A stretch of DNA of 18,134 bases. Source: Candidatus Parcubacteria bacterium (GTDB lineage: Bacteria; Patescibacteriota; Patescibacteriia; UBA1558; GWA2-36-10). Shown here one piece after another: positions 15,176 through 18,134 of the stretch. Below the pieces are notes generated by a model. It had not been told where the DNA came from, made no database searches, and worked only from the letters and a program-made list of their open reading frames with translations. The translations under genes were made by a program, and so were the position numbers. Position 1 is the stretch's first letter; each line of letters begins with the position of its first letter. The stretch lies in assembly GCA_003599205.1 (NCBI GenBank), contig QZJA01000004.1, positions 1-18,134 of the forward strand, in the 5' to 3' direction.

Positions 15176-15326
15176 GAATCATAATCGATTGTTGCTAAAA
15201 ATAAATTTGCGACTTTTTGTCCTTGTAAAATACCTCCTCCACTTGGCACTTCCCAACGTAGTTGGGGTTACTCGAGCAAACGAAATATTTTGTTTACTTA
15301 TAGTCCAAAGCTTTAACGCTCTCGAA

Positions 15327-15665
15327 CTACATTTTTATTTCCAAATCCACACCAGCTGGCAAGTTTAAGCTCTGCAAGGCGTCAATAGTCTGAGGAGTAG
15401 GATTGATGATGTCCAAAAGTCTCTTGTGGACTCTCATCTCATACTGATCACGAGCATCTTTGTGAACAAAAGTTGATCTGAGCACCGTAAACTTCTTCTT
15501 CTCGGTTGGAAGAGGAATTGGCCCAATAACTTCTGCCCCCGTACGATCAACAGTTTCAATGATGGTCTTGGTAGACTGATCAATGATTTTGTGATCATAG
15601 GCTCGGATTTTGATTCTAATCCTTGACTGGGTTTCTTCTTTGACTTCTTTAACTTTGACAGGCAT
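15327..15665 (-). CDS. rpsJ: 30S ribosomal protein S10
   Basis: S10 is a 30S head protein that doubles as NusE in transcription antitermination. The 112-residue protein has a short extra N-terminus (MPVKVKEVKEETQ) and then RIRIKIRAYDHKIIDQS (15-31), VIGPIPLPT (46-54) and RSTFVHKDARDQYEMRVHKR (63-82), ending with a VDLEIKM strand. It ends with TAG. It is separated from tuf by an 80-nt spacer with a strong hairpin and from rplC by the long structured spacer. This separation is unusual because rpsJ-rplC is normally tight. Confidence 0.96.
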   Translation of the reverse strand: MPVKVKEVKEETQSRIRIKIRAYDHKIIDQSTKTIIETVDRTGAEVIGPIPLPTEKKKFTVLRSTFVHKDARDQYEMRVHKRLLDIINPTPQTIDALQSLNLPAGVDLEIKM

Positions 15666-15699
15666 GAATTTATGTACGATTGTTAATTTACTTAATTTA

Positions 15700-15715
15700 T
15701 ATTATTTAACCCCGC
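15700..15715. repeat. 16-bp direct repeat, copy next to rpsJ
   Basis: TATTATTTAACCCCGC occurs here and again, identically and in the same orientation, at 15052-15067. In each case it forms the 3' arm of a GC hairpin plus the AU-rich tail in the minus-strand RNA, placed in front of an r-protein gene. Confidence 0.7.
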
Positions 15716-15735
15716 CCTTCTTACGAAGGACGGGG
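15710..15735 (-). terminator. Strong GNRA-capped hairpin between tuf and rpsJ
   Basis: In the minus-strand RNA an uninterrupted 11-pair stem (CCCCGUCCUUC with GAAGGGCGGGG, one U-G wobble) is closed by a GUAA tetraloop of the GNRA class. It begins 10 nt after the tuf stop. The trailing sequence UUAAAUAAUAU is only weakly U-rich. It could therefore be a partial terminator, a processing or stability element at the 3' end of tuf mRNA, or a protein-binding hairpin. The stem is certain; the role is not. Confidence 0.6.
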
Positions 15736-15745
15736 AAAATAAAAT

Positions 15746-16933
15746 TTATTTCAAAATCTTGGTTACAACTGCGGCACCAACAGTTCTGCCACCTTCGCGG
15801 ATAGCAAACTTTGATTTTTCTTCCAAAGCAACTGGAGCAATCAATTTGATCTTCAAATTGACAGTATCTCCAGGCATAACCATTTCAGTACCTTCTGGTA
15901 ATTCAACTTCACCAGTTACGTCAGTAGTACGAATATAAAACTGTGGTTTATAACCTTTAAAGAATGGGGTATGACGACCACCTTCTTCTTTGCTTAAAAC
16001 ATAAGCTTCAGCTTCAAATTCAGTGTGAGGAGTGATTGAACCTGGCTTGGCCAAAACTTGACCACGCTCTACTTCGTCTTTTTTTGTACCACGAAGCAAA
16101 ATACCAGCATTATCACCAGCTCTACCTTCTTCTAACTGTTTGTTGAACATCTCAATACCAGTAACGACAGTTTTGCTGGTGTCTTTTAGACCAACCAATT
16201 CAACTTCTTCGTTTATTTTGATAACACCTCTTTCAATACGGCCGGTAACAACTGTACCACGACCTTCAATTGAAAAGATATCTTCAATTGGCATCAAGAA
16301 TGGATGTTCAGTATCACGTTTTGGTTCTGGAATATATTCATCCAAAGCTTTTACCAAATCCATGACTTTCTGACCATATTCACCATTTGGATCTTCGATT
16401 GCTTTTAAAGCTGAACCCCTAATGATTGGAGTTTCATCTCCTGGGAATTCATATTTCTTGAGCAAGTCTCTGATTTCTTCCTCAACTAAATCTACTAATT
16501 CTGGATCATCAACTTGGTCCATTTTGTTTAAGAATACAACAATGTATGGGACACCAACCTGACGAGCAAGCAAAATATGTTCTCTAGTCTGAGGCATTGG
16601 ACCGTCGGCGGCTGATACTACCAAAATAGCACCATCCATCTGAGCGGCACCAGTAATCATGTTTTTGACGTAGTCAGCATGACCTGGACAGTCAACATGA
16701 GCATAGTGACGAGTATCTGACTCGTACTCTACATGAGCGGTAGCAATGGTAATACCACGCTCTCTCTCTTCTGGAGCGTTGTCAATTTGATCAACGTCTT
16801 TTTGCTGAGCGACTCCACCATGAGCTGCTAGGGTCTTCAAAATAGCAGCGGTCAATGTAGTTTTTCCGTGGTCAACATGACCAATGGTACCTACATTGAT
16901 GTGTGGCTTTTCTCGTTTAAAAACTTCTGCCAT
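15746..16933 (-). CDS. tuf: Elongation factor Tu
   Basis: EF-Tu delivers aminoacyl-tRNA to the ribosome as a GTP complex. The 395-residue protein has all GTPase motifs: P-loop GHVDHGKT (18-25), RGIT of switch I (59-62), DCPGH (81-85), NKMD (136-139) and GSALKA (173-178). Domains 2 and 3 are complete, ending GGRTVGAAVVTKILK. Switch I reads ITIATAHVEY, where E. coli has ITIN. An AAGGAG Shine-Dalgarno (16945-16950) precedes the ATG at a somewhat long spacing; few genes here have one. It is first in the r-protein unit, with its own promoter; fusA, rpsL and rpsG are not beside it. Confidence 0.98.
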   Translation of the reverse strand: MAEVFKREKPHINVGTIGHVDHGKTTLTAAILKTLAAHGGVAQQKDVDQIDNAPEERERGITIATAHVEYESDTRHYAHVDCPGHADYVKNMITGAAQMDGAILVVSAADGPMPQTREHILLARQVGVPYIVVFLNKMDQVDDPELVDLVEEEIRDLLKKYEFPGDETPIIRGSALKAIEDPNGEYGQKVMDLVKALDEYIPEPKRDTEHPFLMPIEDIFSIEGRGTVVTGRIERGVIKINEEVELVGLKDTSKTVVTGIEMFNKQLEEGRAGDNAGILLRGTKKDEVERGQVLAKPGSITPHTEFEAEAYVLSKEEGGRHTPFFKGYKPQFYIRTTDVTGEVELPEGTEMVMPGDTVNLKIKLIAPVALEEKSKFAIREGGRTVGAAVVTKILK

Positions 16934-17032
16934 CTTCTATTATTCTCCTTACTGATAGCACCCCACTATTTGGGGGATTTGTGATCCAACTATCCAAGTA
17001 ATTACTTATTAATTATTTTTTAAAACAAAGCG
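16934..17032 (-). promoter_or_regulatory. Folded leader of tuf mRNA
   Basis: The roughly 90 nt between the predicted start of transcription and the tuf ATG contain a 12-bp palindrome AAGTAATTACTT (16996-17007). Next comes a nested hairpin with outer arms GATAG/CTATC and inner arms CCCC/GGGG (16961-16974). The hairpin ends a few bases before the AAGGAG Shine-Dalgarno. The fold could influence ribosome access or mRNA stability. It has no long U-tract and is not a terminator. Confidence 0.4.
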
Positions 17033-17061
17033 ATTATAGCACGGTTTTTTATTTTTGGCAA
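17033..17061 (-). promoter_or_regulatory. Promoter of tuf and the r-protein unit
   Basis: On the minus strand TTGCCA (-35, 17056-17061) and TATAAT (-10, 17033-17038) are separated by exactly 17 nt. A TG one base before the -10 gives an extended form. This is the best sigma70-type promoter in the window and stands in front of the most highly expressed gene expected here. The -35 touches one arm of an inverted repeat (17060-17083, AAGCCT/AGGCTT), which could be an operator. Confidence 0.75.
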
Positions 17062-17083
17062 GCCTAATAGAGCAAACAGGCTT
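17060..17083. repeat. Inverted repeat overlapping the tuf -35 region
   Basis: AAGCCT (17060-17065) and AGGCTT (17078-17083) form a six-pair inverted repeat with a 12-nt centre. It lies between the upstream minus-strand gene and the tuf promoter. No U-tract follows on the minus strand, so it is a poor terminator; an operator or chance are the alternatives. A 10-bp palindrome, CTAATATTAG, lies nearby at 17101-17110. Confidence 0.35.
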
Positions 17084-17118
17084 ATTTTGAAACAATTTGA
17101 CTAATATTAGCAAAAATA

Positions 17119-17493
17119 CTAATCAATTGGCTCAATATAATATTTTTCTTCTTCGACTGCATCTAGGTTGTCCACATTATGCGTTGAAACTGATTTTTCT
17201 TGATTTTTGTTATCATCCTCGTCTTTTCTGATAGTATCAACCCTAAACTGATCTAGACTATAATCACTCAAATCTTCCTGAGAAGCCTTCCAAACAGCAA
17301 TATCGCGGTTGATTTTATCAAGCAATTGTTCTTCTGTCAGACTGCTAACAGTAGAAAAATTATGTAGTAAAGCCTCATATTCCTTAATTGACATTACTAC
17401 ATAAGGTTCATGACTGTCACTGACAACAATCACCTTATCACCAGTCTTGGCAGCTAAATCTAAAACTTGATCCATTTGTTTGTAATTGGCCAT
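17119..17493 (-). CDS. Phd/YefM-antitoxin-like small protein with acidic tail
   Basis: The 124-residue protein starts with a segment resembling the Phd/YefM antitoxin fold. There is a helix (MDQVLDLAAKTGD), a short strand pair (KVIVVSDSHEPYVVMS) and the helix IKEYEALL, where family members typically show a 'pxxxvis..eYeal' pattern. Residues about 55-124 are acidic and probably disordered (many Asp/Glu/Asn), ending EEEKYYIEPID. No toxin gene lies beside it. It has its own promoter (TTGACA-N17-TAAAAT), an AGGA ribosome site and a TAG stop, and precedes tuf. A regulator role is possible; antitoxin function is not shown. Confidence 0.65.
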   Translation of the reverse strand: MANYKQMDQVLDLAAKTGDKVIVVSDSHEPYVVMSIKEYEALLHNFSTVSSLTEEQLLDKINRDIAVWKASQEDLSDYSLDQFRVDTIRKDEDDNKNQEKSVSTHNVDNLDAVEEEKYYIEPID

Positions 17494-17517
17494 AAATTTC
17501 CTATTAAAAGTAGGGTA

Positions 17518-17546
17518 ATTTTAAGCTAAATAATAATACTTGTCAA
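17518..17546 (-). promoter_or_regulatory. Promoter of the Phd-like gene
   Basis: A perfect -35 TTGACA (17541-17546) and a -10 TAAAAT (17518-17523, five of six consensus) are separated by 17 nt on the minus strand, 25 nt before the ATG. The short leader contains AGGA seven bases before the start codon. Confidence 0.7.
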
Positions 17547-17593
17547 ACAAATTTTTTATATAAAATTCCTATTTTTATTGATATTTTTCTATA

Positions 17594-17622
17594 TTGACAA
17601 AATTTAATAAAAATGATACTTT
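17594..17622 (+). promoter_or_regulatory. Candidate plus-strand promoter for the G+C-rich gene
   Basis: A perfect TTGACA (17594-17599) lies in AT-rich DNA. The -10 is uncertain: GATACT (17615-17620, spacing 15) or TACTTT (17617-17622, spacing 17). Transcription would then cross the composition break and give a leader of over 100 nt before the ATG at 17754. A separate TATAAT at 17649-17654 has no partner -35. Confidence 0.4.
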
Positions 17623-17753
17623 ATTCTATCTAATTGCGTTCCTTAAGCTATAATATCAGCTAATATTAAAACTATTTGATCGAGATAGTCAGTAGTCTCA
17701 CCGTAAGAAGTGTCCTCAGTCTCCAAACCCAAGCCCCTCAAGGAGGAGCCACA

Positions 17754-18134
17754 ATGGACATCCTGACCCAACTGCAGGAAGAGACCAGAGCGATCGACGT
17801 GGAGCAGGTCAAGTGGCCCGACGCCAAGCTCGAGGACGACCAGGTCGTCATCGGCACGGCCAGTGACCAGTCGGTCCGACTCTTCGGCCTGCGCATCAAG
17901 CTGGTCGAGCAGATCAGGCACCTGGCCCAGCAGCACTCGGAAATCTGCCCGCCTCTGAGCGCGGATGATCACCGACGGCACGAGGCCATCGAGAACGAGC
18001 AGGATCAGCTGCTCAGGAAGACCAAGGCGGTCGAGAGCCTCCTGTGGCTCAACATCATGGGCGACTGCGAAGGCTTCAACTGGTCCATGGCAACGGATAT
18101 CGGCCTGGCCCAGGACCGCCAGATCTGGTGCTCG
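17754..18134 (+). CDS. Unknown protein, G+C-rich gene, N-terminal part (cut by window edge)
   Basis: I do not recognise this product. From the ATG the frame stays open for 127 codons to the right edge. A perfect Shine-Dalgarno AAGGAGG (17740-17746) stands 7 nt before the ATG, which decides the start. The protein begins MDILTQLQEETRAIDVEQVK and looks soluble and largely helical. One stretch (about residues 45-97, RLFGLRIKLVEQIRHLAQQ onward) may be coiled coil; three cysteines are scattered. Codons strongly prefer G or C in the third position; one 60-base line (17761-17820) has 37 G+C, against far lower values elsewhere. This is the only plus-strand gene in the window. Recent transfer, a mobile-element gene, or a contig join are all possible. 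Confidence 0.65.
   Translation, partial: MDILTQLQEETRAIDVEQVKWPDAKLEDDQVVIGTASDQSVRLFGLRIKLVEQIRHLAQQHSEICPPLSADDHRRHEAIENEQDQLLRKTKAVESLLWLNIMGDCEGFNWSMATDIGLAQDRQIWCS

Larger units (their letters stand above)
15043..15326 (-). promoter_or_regulatory. Structured untranslated spacer between rpsJ and rplC (candidate attenuator leader)
   Basis: This is the longest gene-free stretch in the window, and it is full of inverted repeats. In the minus-strand transcript order these are: a hairpin of six pairs with a 3-nt loop (15252-15266, CCCAAC/GTTGGG); a perfect anti-SD match (AGGAGGT within 15232-15240) with no ATG after it; arm A (15209-15222); an 18-bp perfect palindrome (15158-15175); arm B (15143-15158); arm C plus U-tract (15106-15118); a TTACCC/GGGTAA stem (15102-15107 with 15077-15082); and a CCCGC/GCGGG hairpin (15063-15075). 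Arm A can pair with B, or B can pair with C. This is the layout of an attenuator, but the function is inferred. Confidence 0.5.

Noticed and set aside
15199..15232. Promoter for rplC inside the leader (TTTACA with TTTATT)
   Set aside because: The -10 lacks the key second-position A, and the elements overlap the arm needed for the RNA structure; no better pair was found.
17060..17083. Inverted repeat as terminator of the Phd-like gene
   Set aside because: The minus-strand RNA after the stem is A-rich with no U-tract, so intrinsic termination is unlikely.
17649..17654. Perfect TATAAT on the plus strand as promoter of the G+C-rich gene
   Set aside because: No -35-like sequence lies 15-19 nt upstream and there is no extended TG; kept only as a remote alternative to the TTGACA-based candidate.
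17643..17981. 112-codon minus-strand open frame over the right-edge region
   Set aside because: It is antisense to the plus-strand frame that has a perfect Shine-Dalgarno and runs to the edge. High G+C makes long antisense frames common, and no ribosome site precedes it.
1..18134. Alternative genetic code with UGA as glycine
   Set aside because: All r-protein, tuf and secY frames are full length under the standard bacterial code, with glycine in GGN codons and no in-frame UGA.
1..18134. CRISPR array, tRNA or rRNA genes, insertion sequences
   Set aside because: No regularly spaced repeats, cloverleaf-like segments, rRNA motifs or transposase motifs were seen on either strand.

Overview
The window is a compact, AT-rich bacterial chromosome segment. 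It is dominated by one long ribosomal-protein (r-protein) gene cluster on the minus strand. Gene content points to a member of the Patescibacteria/Candidate Phyla Radiation, most likely of the Parcubacteria type; this is an inference. The supporting signs are: no L30 gene (rpmD) between rpsE and rplO, where most bacteria have it; a zinc-type S14; r-proteins with charged low-complexity tails; very tight gene packing; few Shine-Dalgarno sequences; 26 TAA, 3 TAG and no TGA among the 29 stop codons visible on the minus strand; and several conserved but nameless small proteins. All frames read through with UGA as a stop, so the glycine-UGA code of Gracilibacteria/Absconditabacteria is not in use.

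Layout, read in the direction of transcription (right to left). At the right edge is a plus-strand gene of unknown function. It is G+C-rich, has a strong Shine-Dalgarno, and runs off the window; its composition breaks sharply from everything else. Divergent from it is a small minus-strand gene with a Phd/YefM-antitoxin-like N-terminus. Next comes tuf (EF-Tu) with a good promoter (TTGCCA-N17-TATAAT with extended -10) and a folded leader. Then follow rpsJ, a 284-nt untranslated spacer rich in inverted repeats, and the run rplC-rplD-rplW-rplB-rpsS-rplV-rpsC-rplP-rpmC-rpsQ-rplN-rplX-rplE-rpsZ-rpsH-rplF-rplR-rpsE-rplO-secY, with spacers of 1-45 nt. A GC-rich hairpin follows secY and probably ends the unit. 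A second unit with its own candidate promoter follows: adk, map, ruvX, a MraY/WecA-type glycosyl-1-phosphate transferase, and three proteins of unknown function, the last a multipass membrane protein cut by the left edge.

The first unit supplies the EF-Tu, small-subunit and large-subunit proteins and the SecY translocon. The second supplies nucleotide balance (Adk), N-terminal methionine removal (Map), a YqgF/RuvX nuclease-fold protein and an envelope glycan step.

The most unusual material is (1) the rpsJ-rplC spacer, which can form alternative hairpins, one ending in a U-tract, and so resembles a transcription attenuator; (2) a 16-bp sequence repeated exactly next to the GC hairpins in front of rpsJ and rplC; and (3) the G+C-rich gene at the right edge, which is either recently acquired DNA or an assembly join.
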